A DNA stretch of 64,000 nucleotides from Pseudozyma flocculosa PF-1. Taxonomy: Eukaryota > Basidiomycota > Ustilaginomycetes > Ustilaginales > Ustilaginaceae. Below the pieces are notes generated by a model that saw only the letters and a program-made list of their open reading frames with translations, was not told the origin of the DNA and ran no database searches. Of the stretch, positions 49,446 to 60,421 are shown one piece after another (within the stretch, counting starts at the first letter, position 1; every line of letters begins with the position of its first letter). A program made the translations under genes and the position numbers. The DNA is taken from positions 82,987 through 146,986 of the forward strand of contig NW_006920891.1 of the NCBI RefSeq assembly GCF_000417875.1, read 5' to 3'.

Positions 49446-49677
49446 GCTAGAGCAGCGTGTGGGCCCGTTGGCCGCTACCAGGAATAGAAGGACACGAGCT
49501 GCGCGATGCGGTGCGCTTCGAGCAGGAAGAAAGCTGCAAGAAAGGGGAACAATATGTGACTGTGGCTGTGACTGGCGACGCTCATGCTCGAAACAGTGGA
49601 CGATCGAAAGGTACAGGAAACAGAGGCGAGGATGCGCGAGGATAGCGCCGGCGAGGCGAGGTGAGACGGTACGTGGC
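49446..49677. other. Convergent 3' flank, SHE9 / VMA8
   Basis: 232 bp between stop codons. No gene seen. Confidence 0.4.
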
Positions 49678-50679
49678 TCAGAAGATGACATCCTCGTCCT
49701 TGCCGCCGCTCAAGAGGTCCTGCGATCTCTGGCCGTCTTCTGTACCGTCGCCGTCGCCGCTCTTGTTCGCCGCCTCGCCGCCTTCCGCGTCGTCTGCCCC
49801 CTGTCGGTCGCGACGCTCGCGATCGGCCGCCTCGGCCTTCTCCTTCTTCTTGGCCTGCACCTTTTTCAGGCGGAAGAATTCCTCGCGGTCCATCTCGTCG
49901 AGCTCCGAGATGATGTACTGCCGCAAGAGGGAGGGGGAGGCGGCGGAGCGGAGATGGACGAGGTCAGCAGCCGGCGAGGGGAGGGTGGGGGCAGAGGGGG
50001 GACGCGCCGACTCACCGAGATGGTGTTTTCGAGGCGGGGCATGATGACGTGCTCGATGGCGTTGACTCGCCTGTTGGTCATTCGGATGACTTCGTCGAGG
50101 ATGACGAACGCGGTCTGCAGGGTACAGGCGCATGCGCACGCGCGAGAGGATGCCGGTGTCAGTGGGATGAATGGACGTGCTGGCGGCAGAGAGGGACCAC
50201 GGCGGACGCACCTGGAGGCTTGCGAGCTCGACGAGGACCTGGAGTGCCTTTGTGTAAGTTTCGCGGGCCTTTGCGACCTGCTGACCGCCCCTCGAGAGGC
50301 CGGTGAGGGAGAATTCTGCCGCGCCGCCCTTGTCCTTGACGTCTGCCTCAAAGGCAGGGAGGACGACACCGCTGACGTTCTCTTGCTTTGTCCTGACGCG
50401 GAAGCTCGCGCTCTTTACGCTCTCCTGGACAATATAGCCGATGTCGCCGGTGGCGTACTGGACCTCTGCGAGGCTGAAGGAGGCGGCCTGCATGACCTTG
50501 CCCATCTTGCGCTTTGCCTCGTCAATCTTTGCGGTGATGGTGCGGAAGCGCTTGGAGAGGGCGTCTGCCTTGCGCTTGAGGAGCGAGTGTCCCGTCTGTG
50601 CGCCCTTGAGGCGCAGCTTGGTGTTTCCGAGCGCCATGCGCGTGGGGAAGACGGACTCGCGCTGACCTGCGCTGGCCAT
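49678..50679 (-). CDS. VMA8: V-type proton ATPase subunit D (268 aa)
   Basis: Central-stalk subunit D of the vacuolar proton pump, linking ATP hydrolysis in V1 to rotor turning. Exons 50679..50212, 50114..50016, 49917..49678; introns are 97 and 98 nt. Hallmarks: 'VFPTRMALGNTKLRLKGAQTGHSLLKRKADAL' near the N-terminus, the family's 'RRVNAIEHVIMPRLENTI' in exon 2, and 'YIISELDEMDREEFFRLKKVQ' in exon 3, with an acidic, Lys-rich tail slightly longer than usual. Length fits the family (about 250-265). Because the two introns total 195 nt and contain no stop in the frames read, retention of both would leave an open 333-codon frame. Confidence 0.96.
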   Translation of the reverse strand: MASAGQRESVFPTRMALGNTKLRLKGAQTGHSLLKRKADALSKRFRTITAKIDEAKRKMGKVMQAASFSLAEVQYATGDIGYIVQESVKSASFRVRTKQENVSGVVLPAFEADVKDKGGAAEFSLTGLSRGGQQVAKARETYTKALQVLVELASLQVRPPWSLSAASTSIHPTDTGILSRVRMRLYPADRVRHPRRSHPNDQQASQRHRARHHAPPRKHHLGESARPPSAPTLPSPAADLVHLRSAASPSLLRQYIISELDEMDREEFFRLKKVQAKKKEKAEAADRERRDRQGADDAEGGEAANKSGDGDGTEDGQRSQDLLSGGKDEDVIF

Positions 50680-51159
50680 GATGGGCGGTGGTGGTGGCGG
50701 TGGTGCTGGCGGTGCCGGCGGGGTAGGTGCTGGCGGTGCTGGCGGTGGTGGCGGGGTAGGTGTACGCTAGTTGAGCGAGAGGCAGGATGCGATGTGACGC
50801 GGTGCTGTGCTGCGCGGTAGGGGCTGGTTGAACGTGGTGATGATGGAAGGAGGTGATGCTGGGCCAGGCCAGGCCAGGCCAGGCAGCGATGCGAGGGCCT
50901 CCGCTTTCCCCTATTCCAGGCCCGCTGGGCCCCCCTCAACACGGACCATGCCCTGCCTGACCTGACCTGACGAAGCTAGCCATCGGGGGCCCTTTCGAGA
51001 TCGGGATGCGGACGCGCCGCGACCCTCGGGTCGACCTGCAACCTTCCTCCTCCACCTCTTTGGGCCTTGTTGTCGACTTCCCACAACCACCATTCCCCCC
51101 TCTCTCCTCCCCCTCTCGCTGACCCGCCGGGCTCGTCGCCGTCGTCGGATGAAAGAGCC
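50680..51159. promoter_or_regulatory. Divergent promoter region, VMA8 / SPT8
   Basis: 480 bp between start codons. Includes GGTGCTGGCGGTG-type repeats (50690-50760), then GGCCAGGCCAGGCC copies (50862-50885) and TGACCTGACCTGACG (50957-50971). Confidence 0.5.
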
Positions 51160-54100
51160 ATGGACCATGACATCCAATCTCACAGCGACCCATACCAACA
51201 CAACCACGGCCGACCACCACCAAACCATGCCAATCCCCCGGTCCGCACAACGGGCCCCTTTGCCGCAGGCCAAGACGGTCATCAAGAACACGAAGCCGAA
51301 GACGACGACGAAGAGGATGAAGACGAAGACGACGACGAAGAAGAGGGCGATGACGATGCCGATGGCGACGGCGAAAACGACGACGACGATGACGACGACG
51401 ACGACGAAGACGACGACTCGGCAGACGAGTCCGGAGACGACGGCGCTGACGGCGGCCGTACTCATGATGCAGATGACGACCACCATCCTCATACTGACGG
51501 CCATCCACAAGGCCCGAACGGTTCGCGCGCGCAATCGGCTCTAGCAGATCAGCACCACCGCACCTCGTCGCGCCCCGCAGGCCAAGACTACCTCGCAAAG
51601 GCCCACGCCCGCCGCCGCCTCTTCCACCCTTCGCCCGAGTGCCTCTCCACCAACGCCTACCAGATCGAACCCATGGCCGCCGCACCCCACGCCTGCCAGG
51701 TACACGCTATGGCCCTCAGCCAGGACAGCAACTGCCTCCTCTCCGCCGGCGCAGACGGCTTCATCCGCCGCTACGACCTACACGCGACCATGAACGGCAA
51801 GAGCATGCTCACCCAAAACGTCCGCCATGGTTTCGTCGAGGGAATCACCCGGGGAGGGGTCCTCTCGGCCTGGTGGCCCAACCAAGAGGTCCCGCCCAAC
51901 CGCAGCGACGCCATCGCAGAGCGCGACCGCCCCCTCGGCGTCGTCCACAGCCTCGCATGCCACAGCGACGCACTCTGGGGACTCAGCGGCAGCGAGTCAG
52001 GCAACATCCACCTCTGGGGCATCCGCCACGACGTCGGAGAGACCCGCCACGTCTTTCGAAAGCACAAGGGCCCCGTATCCGTACTTGCCCTCGCGAACGA
52101 CGACACCGAGCTCATCAGCGGCGGCTGGGATCTCGGCGTCCATCAGTGGGACCTCCATACCGGTCAGGTCGTCCGCTCTTATCCGGGCCATGCAGGACAG
52201 GTCTCGTCGATCTCGTTTCGACCCGTCGTCCAGCGCAATCCGGCCACAGCCGTCTCGCGCTCGTCTTCGTCTCGAGCAAATACGCCCACCATCTCGATAC
52301 GGGCCTCGGCCGCGCCTGAGAGCCGCGCCAGCCCCGGTAAGGGGTTAGGACAAGGATCGACCGATCCACCAGCGGCCAAGGATCCGGATGCCATGGATAT
52401 TGATGGGCCAGAGGATGGCGAGCCGGGCCCAAGTGCAAGCATGCAGCCCGGAGATGGAGCCCAAGACAGCAAGCCAGACGGGTCACGGCCGACCTCGCCG
52501 ACGGCAAAGCGGCAAGTGTCGCCTCGCTCGCCGGCAAAGGACAGGTCGAAGTTGAAGTCAAAGTCGAGGTCTCCTGCGCCAATACCGGACGGGCCGGGTG
52601 GCGGGGGCGCGACGGCCAAAGACGAGGCATCCAGACCCTCGGGCGGCGATGCCGCAGCCGACGAGGAGATGCCCATAGTCAAGACGGAAGCCGGGCTCGA
52701 GGGCGAGCCACCAAGCTCCGCAAATGGGCCCGGCACAGACAACACGGCGGCGGCGGCGGCGGCGGTAAAGGAAGCCACAGGGCGAGCACCGTCGCCGACA
52801 CCATCGCAGAAGCCACCATCGCCGACCGACGGCAAAGACGGAGCCAGCACGTCGAAAGCGGCGGGAGGGGACAAGGCTGAGGACGACCCTACGGAAGAGG
52901 AGCTGGCGTTTGAAGCCGAGCTCAACGCCAGCCTCGGATTCGCGCTCGGGGATAAGGCGGGGGACCCGCATTCCATGGACACGGACGCCAAGTCCAAGTT
53001 TGAGAGCGCCCAGAGCGACGCGCCCTCTGCCGTCGCGAACTCCGCGGTCGGCAGGCAAGGCGGCGGCGGCGGCGATGACAAGGATGCGGATGCGGATGCG
53101 GACGCGGACGATGAGGACCTGTTTGGCGGAGAGACGCCGCCTTCGACAGCCGCGACGGGCGACGGTGCCGGGGCTGGGGCAGGACCAGGACCAGCCGGGT
53201 CGACGGCGGACAAGAAGCCGGGCGGTGCCGGCGCTGCGGACAACGACGACGGCATCACCACGCCCAAGGGGTCCAAGGACGATTCCGACGGCGACGACTC
53301 GCTGTTCGGCGACGATGGCGACGACGAAGACGACGACGACGGCGGCGGGATGGACGCCGAAGCCGACGCCGACGGCGACGCGGATGCAGACGGCGATGAG
53401 GACGCAGAGGGCGACGACGACGACGACGACCAGTCTTCGGACGAGGACATGCCCCTGGCGGGCAGAGCAATGGGTTTTGGCGCCGGCTCGGGCGCAAGCG
53501 GCGGCGGGGGCGGTTTCGGCGGCGTGGCGCTACCGGGTCGATCGACCGAGACGCCGGATCCATCGTCGTCGTCCCTCTCGCCGATAAAGACGCCCCTGCT
53601 CGGGGCTGGGGTGGCGCTGCCGTCGGGCAGCATGTCTCGCGTCAACAGCCAGCAGCAGCCGGCATCGCTCCCCGGTGCATCCTCGCTCAGCATCCCGGGC
53701 TCGTCCAAGGCCAATGGCACCTCGAGCTCCACGACGTCGAAGGCCACACCATCCAACGCGACGCCAAAGGCGCTGCCGAAGCCGGCGTTTGGAGGCTTTT
53801 CGGCCCACTCGGGGTTCGACGACGACGTGTCGACATTCAGCAGCGACGTCATGCTCACGTCTTCGCTCGCCGGGCAGGTGCTGCTGTGGGACCGCCGCGT
53901 CAAGACGACGACGACGAGCGACGGAGTGGCCAAGGGCGTGCGCGCGCTCGGCCTGCCGGAAAAGACGCCGCCGTGGTGTGCCTCTGCCATCTTCAACGCC
54001 GATGGGGACCGGATCTACGTCGGCAGGAGGAACGAGAGCGTCGACGAGTGGGACATGCGCATGCTCCCCGACACCTCCTCGACCGCGGCCGGAGGGGCAG

Positions 54101-54543
54101 GGATAGCGAATCCGAAATTCTATCGATCGCTCAAGCTGCCCTCCAACAGCGGACCCGTCACCTCTCTCGCGGCCATGCCGAACGGCAAACACATCATCTG
54201 GTTCGTCGCCGTGCTCTTTCTTTCCTCCCCTTCGCCTTCGACCCTCATCGGTACTGACCCCTCGCTCGCTCCCTCTCTCTATTTTGCTCTTTGCATCGCG
54301 CACAGTGGATCCTACGACAATATCCGGCTATGGAACACATCACCACCACCACCATCATCTAATCTGGAGGAGACGATATTGGGGAGGGTGCCCTTCCGCA
54401 TCGTGGCGGGACACCACGGTGCCGCCATCTCCCAGATCCTCATTGACCCTACGTGCCGCTTCCTCATCACGGCCAGTGGCGACCGAGGCTGGATGGCAAC
54501 CAGCTCAGAGGCCGTCATCGTACATGAAATCAAACCTGCTTAG
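51160..54543 (+). CDS. SPT8: SPT8-like WD40 subunit of the SAGA co-activator (1092 aa)
   Basis: WD-repeat protein matching fungal Spt8, the SAGA subunit that contacts TBP. Exons 51160..54200 and 54306..54543 (105-nt intron; donor GTTCGT, acceptor CACAG). The N-terminal ~130 residues are strongly acidic. WD blocks then follow: 'GADGFIRRYDL', 'LWGLSGSESGNIHLWGIRHD', 'LISGGWDLGVHQWDLHTGQVV', and 'FNADGDRIYVGRRNESVDEWDMR' near the end. The spliced last block reads 'IICGSYDNIRLWN'. Between WD repeats sits about 480 residues of acidic Ser/Pro/Asp-rich sequence (about 375-860), which makes the protein far longer than yeast Spt8 (602). The start is ATG 51160 in a GCCATGG context; the open frame further upstream has no ATG. 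Confidence 0.9.
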   Translation: MDHDIQSHSDPYQHNHGRPPPNHANPPVRTTGPFAAGQDGHQEHEAEDDDEEDEDEDDDEEEGDDDADGDGENDDDDDDDDDEDDDSADESGDDGADGGRTHDADDDHHPHTDGHPQGPNGSRAQSALADQHHRTSSRPAGQDYLAKAHARRRLFHPSPECLSTNAYQIEPMAAAPHACQVHAMALSQDSNCLLSAGADGFIRRYDLHATMNGKSMLTQNVRHGFVEGITRGGVLSAWWPNQEVPPNRSDAIAERDRPLGVVHSLACHSDALWGLSGSESGNIHLWGIRHDVGETRHVFRKHKGPVSVLALANDDTELISGGWDLGVHQWDLHTGQVVRSYPGHAGQVSSISFRPVVQRNPATAVSRSSSSRANTPTISIRASAAPESRASPGKGLGQGSTDPPAAKDPDAMDIDGPEDGEPGPSASMQPGDGAQDSKPDGSRPTSPTAKRQVSPRSPAKDRSKLKSKSRSPAPIPDGPGGGGATAKDEASRPSGGDAAADEEMPIVKTEAGLEGEPPSSANGPGTDNTAAAAAAVKEATGRAPSPTPSQKPPSPTDGKDGASTSKAAGGDKAEDDPTEEELAFEAELNASLGFALGDKAGDPHSMDTDAKSKFESAQSDAPSAVANSAVGRQGGGGGDDKDADADADADDEDLFGGETPPSTAATGDGAGAGAGPGPAGSTADKKPGGAGAADNDDGITTPKGSKDDSDGDDSLFGDDGDDEDDDDGGGMDAEADADGDADADGDEDAEGDDDDDDQSSDEDMPLAGRAMGFGAGSGASGGGGGFGGVALPGRSTETPDPSSSSLSPIKTPLLGAGVALPSGSMSRVNSQQQPASLPGASSLSIPGSSKANGTSSSTTSKATPSNATPKALPKPAFGGFSAHSGFDDDVSTFSSDVMLTSSLAGQVLLWDRRVKTTTTSDGVAKGVRALGLPEKTPPWCASAIFNADGDRIYVGRRNESVDEWDMRMLPDTSSTAAGGAGIANPKFYRSLKLPSNSGPVTSLAAMPNGKHIIWFVAVLFLSSPSPSTLIGTDPSLAPSLYFALCIAHSGSYDNIRLWNTSPPPPSSNLEETILGRVPFRIVAGHHGAAISQILIDPTCRFLITASGDRGWMATSSEAVIVHEIKPA

Positions 54544-55211
54544 CAAGAGGGGGAGCGCTATCGCCCCTCTCACCATCAGTATCTTTGTTGCACTTTGCCC
54601 CCCCCCCCCCCCCCCCTCCCTCTTTCGCGCGTGCGCTCTCGCTCTTGGCTTGTGCAGACGGCTGCGTTGGAGAGAGCGAGACTGTGCGTCTCGACGGTTC
54701 GGTATTCGGACCTTCCAGCTAGCCGGCAAGACGTGTTTGGCTGGGTGTTGTCTTCCGCGAACTCGTCCAACTGTCGATCCGATCCGCTCATCTGCCACTG
54801 AGCAGCTGCTTGGGGCTTGAGTGACGAAGGCGATGGCGGTCTGCTTGCCGTGCCGTCACATTCTTTTGCTGTCCTTTGGGTATCGCTTACAGGCAACGTG
54901 CCGCCAGGGTGGCACGGGAAGTCACGCGGTTTGGACAACCAAGGCTAGTCGATCCTCGGCGCAAATGCCATCTGCCAGCTGGACAGTGGCTGCAAGGGCG
55001 GCGCGGACTATAGTCTCGCCCAGGGCCCTTGGCGAGGCTAAATGAGCGGCGACGGAGCGCATCACTCCCCGCCGTGAGGCTGCGAGCTCTGGCCAGGGCT
55101 TACGGCGAGCCTGACGCGTCTAAAAATCGAGAGAAAAAACACCGTCGTCCATTACCATATCATCGTAGCAGAGAAAACATGGGGGGGTATAGCTACTACA
55201 GCCAAGCTCCT
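54544..55211. other. Convergent 3' intergenic region, SPT8 / permease
   Basis: 668 bp without a gene. Contains the C19 run listed separately; otherwise unremarkable. Confidence 0.5.
54598..54616. repeat. C19 homopolymer run
   Basis: Nineteen consecutive C, 55 bp after the SPT8 stop codon, followed by a CT-rich stretch. True length is uncertain in most sequencing methods. Confidence 0.9.
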
Positions 55212-56947
55212 TTACTTGACCTTGGCAAAGATGCGGATGGGCGTACCGTCGCTGAGGACGTCGTCGCGCTCCTCGAGGCGGTAGCGGCCCCATCGGGGCA
55301 GGACGTGGAAGACGAGGGCCCAGTAGGCGGCGCCGCCGGCAAAGATGCCCACCGACACGGCGGGCGCCATGGCGTACCACATCGAGTTGTACACCGAGTC
55401 GCTCGCCTGCGTCGGCGGGATCCACGGCGCAACGACCAAGAAGAGCGACACGAGCGAGAAAAACAGCGTCACCGGCCACGACGCGCGTAGCGGCGGCGCC
55501 CATTGCTTGGCCCAGCCTGGTCGGTAGCGCACCGGGATGTACGCCGAGAGCAGCCCGGTCGCCACAAGAAGATTGATAGCGTTTGCTGGGTATGTGGAGA
55601 GATTCAGTACGAAGTCGTAAGCGTCTCCTGCGGGAGGAGCGAGGAGGATGATGAGGGTGACGAGGACGTGCCAGCTGATGCCGGCGAGGGGGGCCTTGCA
55701 AGGGCGGTTGCTTGCGAAAAAGCGGCCGAGGGGGATGAGCCCGTCCCGTCCGAGTGCCTGGACGAGGCGGCCCTGGCTGAAGACGACCGAGAAGACATTT
55801 GCGATGGCCGAGAGGGCGACGAGGACGTTGAGGGCGCGTTCGCTGGTGCGGCCGAACATGTTGCGGAAAAAGAGGGCGGCGATGACCTGGTTGCTGTCGA
55901 GGATCTCTTGGCGGGGCACGGCGGCAAAGTAGGCGATCTGGGTGAGCATGTAGAGCGTGGCGATGACGCCGATGGCGAGCGGACCGGCGATCTTCATGGT
56001 GCGGATGGGGCGGTTGACCTCGCCGAGGGCGTAGAAGAGGTTTGAAAAACCTGGCGAAGAGCGAGGGGACGGAGAGGGCAAGTGGAACTCGTCAGCTGGG
56101 GTGGAGGGTGGAGGCAGGTAGCCGGGAAGCGGAGCGGCAACGGGCGACAAACGGACTGCTCACCGACATAGGACCACACGGCGTTGTAGATGCACGACAC
56201 GGTGCCGTAGACGTCGGAGCGGGTACCCGCGAACGCGTCGTCGAAGTTGCGCGGCGTGGGCTGGACCTTTGTGTGTCCGGCGAGGGCGGCGAAGCCGCTA
56301 AACGAGATAAAGACGAGGACGACGAGCTTGAGGAGGCCGACGGCGTTCTGGAAGCGGAGGCCCCACTTGAGCAGGGTGCCGTGGACGATGAGGACGACGA
56401 CGAGGACGGCGGCGCCGATGCCGCGCGCGCCCCACTCGCTCGCGACGCCGCCGGCGGTGAGGAGGTAGCGTCCCGCGACGTACGAGTTGCCCGCGGCCTG
56501 GCCGAGCAGCAGGGCCTGGGCGGCGTACATGCTGGCTACGAGGAACTTGGGCTTGCGGTAGATGTGCTGCAGGTAGTTGAGCTCGCCGCCGTTTCGGGGC
56601 ATGACCGAGGCGAGCTCGGCGTAGACGAGGTAGCCGGCCAGCGCAATGACGGCGCCGATGGCCCAGTAGATGAGGCTCATGCCCACCGAGCCGCTCTGGT
56701 CGAGGATCGTCGACGTCGTGGCAAACACACCCGTCCCGACGATGCGGTTGACGATGAGGAACGTGGCCGAGACGAGGCCCAGCTGGCGTCCCTGTGGCAG
56801 AGAGCCGCGCTCGTCGTCGCCGGGCGCGTAGCCTTCGGCATCGTGCTGCTGGGCGTCGGGCGCCTTGGACAGCCCTTCGGCCGCAGTCGAGAGCGACTTC
56901 TGAGACACCTCAGAGGGCGACTGGGATCGTGACAGTGCGGCAGTCAT
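55212..56947 (-). CDS. Amino-acid permease, MUP1-like methionine/LAT family (540 aa)
   Basis: APC-superfamily plasma-membrane transporter. Exons 56947..56164 and 56050..55212; the 113-nt intron joins 'AVWSYVG' to 'FSNLFYALGEVNRPIRTMKIAGPLA', the diagnostic TM6 region of fungal high-affinity methionine permeases and LAT-type carriers. TM1 carries the substrate-binding unwound segment 'VNRIVGTGVFATTS'; about twelve hydrophobic helices follow, including 'LIYWAIGAVIALAGYLVYAEL' and 'NVLVALSAIANVFSVVFS'. A hydrophilic, Ser-rich N-terminal tail of about 55 residues fits a cytosolic ubiquitin-controlled tail. Substrate (methionine or other neutral amino acids) is by family likeness only. Frame open upstream to 57274, with further in-frame ATGs; the one nearest the conserved tail was used. 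Confidence 0.9.
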
Positions 56948-58422
56948 GGTGAAGTCGTCGGCCAGGGCGAGGCAGGGCGGAGACAATAGGGTGGGCGAGG
57001 GGGAGGGGGCTCGGTATGGCTTCGACAACGATGGAACGGCCATCAGATGCGATTCATTAAGTACTCCTCCTCGCTCCGTTCTGATGTGGAGCCTCAGTGT
57101 AGGTATACAGGAGGTCATCGTACGGGGAAGCGCGGGGGGAGCATCGTGGTCGCGGTCCGGGGCAGATATGAGTGGACGGTTATGGCGCCATCGAACGAGC
57201 GCATCCGCCTTCGACGGCCAACGATGGAACGCCGCCCAAGGCGAGGCAAGGCAAGGCAGGGCAAAGTGGAGCATCCATCAGAGCACGCCACCAGAGCGCC
57301 AAGGCCGGTCCTCTCGAAGTCGAGCGACGAGATCAAACCGGGGCGCGGGACCATGGTTGAACCGGACGCGATGATCAGCTCAGGACGACAGGGCGTCCGG
57401 CCATTCTCTGACAGAGATCGGTCCGTCTGCATGGCAAGCGACCACCGAGTCTACGGCTTTGCTCTCGCTCGTCGTGCACCTCTCCTCGATGGGCTCTTTG
57501 CAGCCGATGATCCTGCTCGAATCGCCTGCAAGGATGGCAAAGCAGACCTGTCTCTTCTTGGCATTCGACAGACGCGCCGCGCCGCCTTGCGGGATGGCGC
57601 CATCGCCCAAACCCCTCGGGACCTTCGGAGGTTTTCCTTCACGAATTTTTTTTTCCTTTCGAGGGCGGGCGGTCGGGCGGCGTTTTCGCCGTTTAACCCG
57701 ACCGACCGTTCAGCCAAGCAAGGGATGAGGACCGAAGCCGACACACCATCACCATCACCATCGCCACGGCGTTCAAGGAGGGCCGAGACGAACGATGACG
57801 TGCGATGTGCGCAGTGCAGCGCTACTGCTGTGCGAGCATTCCGAACCGGTCGGTCGGACCGAATGCTACATACAGTAAGCGTCTGGCTCAGGATGAGTCG
57901 GGTCGGGTCGGTACATGAATAGCAACGAGGCGCGCGTGCGTGGCACGACGGGACAATGAGGTGATCCTCACCGCTCCTGCTTTGGCCATGCTCCGTTCAC
58001 CGCGAGGAAAGATCCCGAGTCGGTGTGCCCGCGAAGGTAAGTAGGGATCGTCGCCGCCACGTGGCTTGGTCCAGCTTCGCCCCCGGCGCAGCGGCCACGC
58101 GACAAACCCAAAGGCAGGGCAGGGCAGGGCGGGGAGCCCCACGTCCAGACCCCACCTCGAGATCTGCGCCACGTCTTGGCAATGGCGACATCGCGGCTGC
58201 TGCCTGGCCATGCGGACCTCTTTGCTCCGTCTCAAAAGGCAGGGATGGCGTCTTCACCACGCCAGTCGGAAGATCGCGTAGAAGTACAACATATCCGCGG
58301 CAGCGGGGCAGGACGGGAACAAAGAAGTGGTATCATACACAGCGGCGCCCGAGGACGGAAGGCGAAGGCGGGTCGGGTAGGGGCACGCGAAGAAGAAGGA
58401 GGCGAGCGCGCCACGCGGCAAT
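56948..58422. other. Intergenic: permease promoter and NUF2 3' flank
   Basis: 1.47 kb with no gene I can support. A 291-codon plus-strand ORF (57047-57922) is present but lacks motifs (see rejected). A T9 run lies near 57647 and a CATCAC repeat near 57745-57765. Confidence 0.5.
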
Positions 58423-60421
58423 CTAGACCTGCAGCGATGTCGCATCCTCGAACCGGTCCAGGTCGAGCGTGTTGGTGAGCGTGCTGATGTACACGGCTGG
58501 CGAGCCAGGGAAAACGGTAGCGGTGAACAGACCGGCGAGGGGATGGGGTCAGCTTGAGCCAGCACATCGCGACCCGAGTGGGGTTCTACTCACTGACGGC
58601 CTTTTCGATCGACTCTTTCTGCCGGTGCATCCTCGAGCAGTAGTCGTCGTACATGAGGCGCAGCTCGTTGATCTGTCCAGACGGGCAGGTGGGAGTAGGA
58701 CCGGTAAGCCGCCCGCTCGCTCTCGCCTGGCTGCGCGCGCGGATCTGCTCACCTTGTCTTCGATCTGGTCACCCTCGTTGAGCCGGATGTCTGCGAGGGC
58801 CAGTCGCTCCTGCTTGACGGCCTTGATCTTTTCGAGCTCCTCGGACAGCGCCTCCATCTTCTGGGCGTGGATCTCCATCTTGCCGTCGAGCAGCTTCTTC
58901 GACCGCTCGATCTTCTCAATGGCCAGCGTCACCTTGCGCGTCGTCTGCTGCAGCTGGTGCTCGAGCTGCTCAGACTCGTGGTTGCGCGTCTCGCACAGCG
59001 CTGCCGTGTCTTCAAAGTCGCGCTCCTCGCCCGACGTCCGCAGCAGCTCGGCGTTGACCTGCTCCATGGCCACCAGGCACGCCTCGAGGTCCTGTGCAGT
59101 CGCCAAGGGAGGGACAGGAGGTCCCGGCAAGCAGCGTCAGTCACATCTTTCCGGCTCGGCCAGCCCAACCGTCGCTCGCCGCCGACTCACCGCATCGAGG
59201 TTGTTGAGCACCTCGAGCCTCTCTTCGTAGTCGCGCGCCTTTTTCTCGCTCTCCGAGAGGCTGAGCGTGTCCTGGTTGACCTTTTCGACGAGCTCGGTGA
59301 CGGTGCTCTTCATCTTTTTCGGGCTGGACACGACGCGGGCCTTGAGGTAGGTGAGCTTCTCCGTCAGCCGCAGCTTCTCCTCAAACAGGCCCTGCTGCTT
59401 GGCCACCAGCTGCTCTCGGTCCGACTTGTGGACGTCGATTTCGTTGATGAGCCGGTCCTGCAGCCTGCGTGCCTGCATGAGCTTCTCAGTCACCTGGGCG
59501 TTGGTCGCCTTGAGCGCCTGCACCTTTGGCTCGTCAATCTCGCGTTGCCGCCTGTGCGAGGTCGTCAAAGGACGGGGGAGCAGCGTCAGCCTTCCGGTCG
59601 AAGATGGCGGCACACTCACGAGAGGCCCCAACCCAGCGGCGTACTCACTTGATCCGGTCGAGCTCTGAGCGGTTCTGATCAATATCATCCTCGAGCTCGT
59701 TGCGCCTGGTTTCGAGGTCCTCGGAATTTGTGATGAGCTCCTCGAACTCTGCGATGCGGTCAGAGCGGAAGCGGTAAAAGTTGACGAGGGCCGACATCTG
59801 GCGCTTGAAGCGCTTGGGGTTGGGCCGTGTCATATCCTGGAGGTGGAAGTCGGTGATGGTGGCCGCCGCCATCATCTCGCGGCTATGAGCGGGTCGGCGG
59901 TGGGGACGAGGGCAAGGGAGAAAAGCTGTCAGTGTCAGCGAGGATGCCGGCATACGCAGAGGACGAGCGGACGACGTACACTTCGCGGAAGAGCATAAGG
60001 AATTGGAGGCCATCCTCGTACATCTCCTGTGCGAGCCGGGCGGGCAGGGACAGGGAGAGGAAGAGGGCACAAGCGGAAGTCAGCAATGTACGGGTGAAAG
60101 GGTCGACTGTCGAGGAGGACCGCGCGGACGCACCTTGTACTCTGTCTGAGCGAGGGTCGACTGCCTTGTCCTCTCCATGAGTTCCTGGTTTGTGCCGCTT
60201 AGGCACTCGAGGAAGGCGACAAAGACGCGGTGGGCGACGTGGCCCTGTGGCTTGACGATGTCCTCTGCGCCGATGAGGAGGCCCATTTCGTTGAGGACGG
60301 CGACGAGCTCCTCGGTCTTGACGGCGGGGAAGGACGAGTAGTTGTCGCCGCCATTAGCGCCACCGCCGTTTGCGCCTGCGCCCGCCGAGGAGGACGCCAT
60401 GGATGAGCTGGGTGGTGGCAT
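58423..60421 (-). CDS. NUF2: Kinetochore protein Nuf2 (about 470 aa)
   Basis: Ndc80-complex subunit that binds spindle microtubules. Seven exons: 60421..60134, 60026..59982, 59875..59649, 59551..59191, 59091..58753, 58672..58594, 58496..58423; introns are 80-107 nt and all junctions keep frame. The N-terminal calponin-homology-like domain starts 'FPAVKTEELVAVLNEMGLLIGAEDI' and ends in the Nuf2-specific 'RPNPKRFKRQMSALVNFYRFR'. A long heptad coiled coil follows (about 175-430), including 'VVSSPKKMKSTVTELVEKV', matching human 'IVDSPEKLKNYKEKM'. Length fits the family (450-465). The first ATG was used; a second in-frame ATG at 60400 gives 463 residues. Confidence 0.93.

Noticed and set aside
57047..57922. 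291-codon plus-strand ORF upstream of the permease
   Set aside because: Composition is Arg-rich, it starts inside the permease 5' region, and it shows no domain, signal peptide or membrane segment. A real gene is possible but unsupported.
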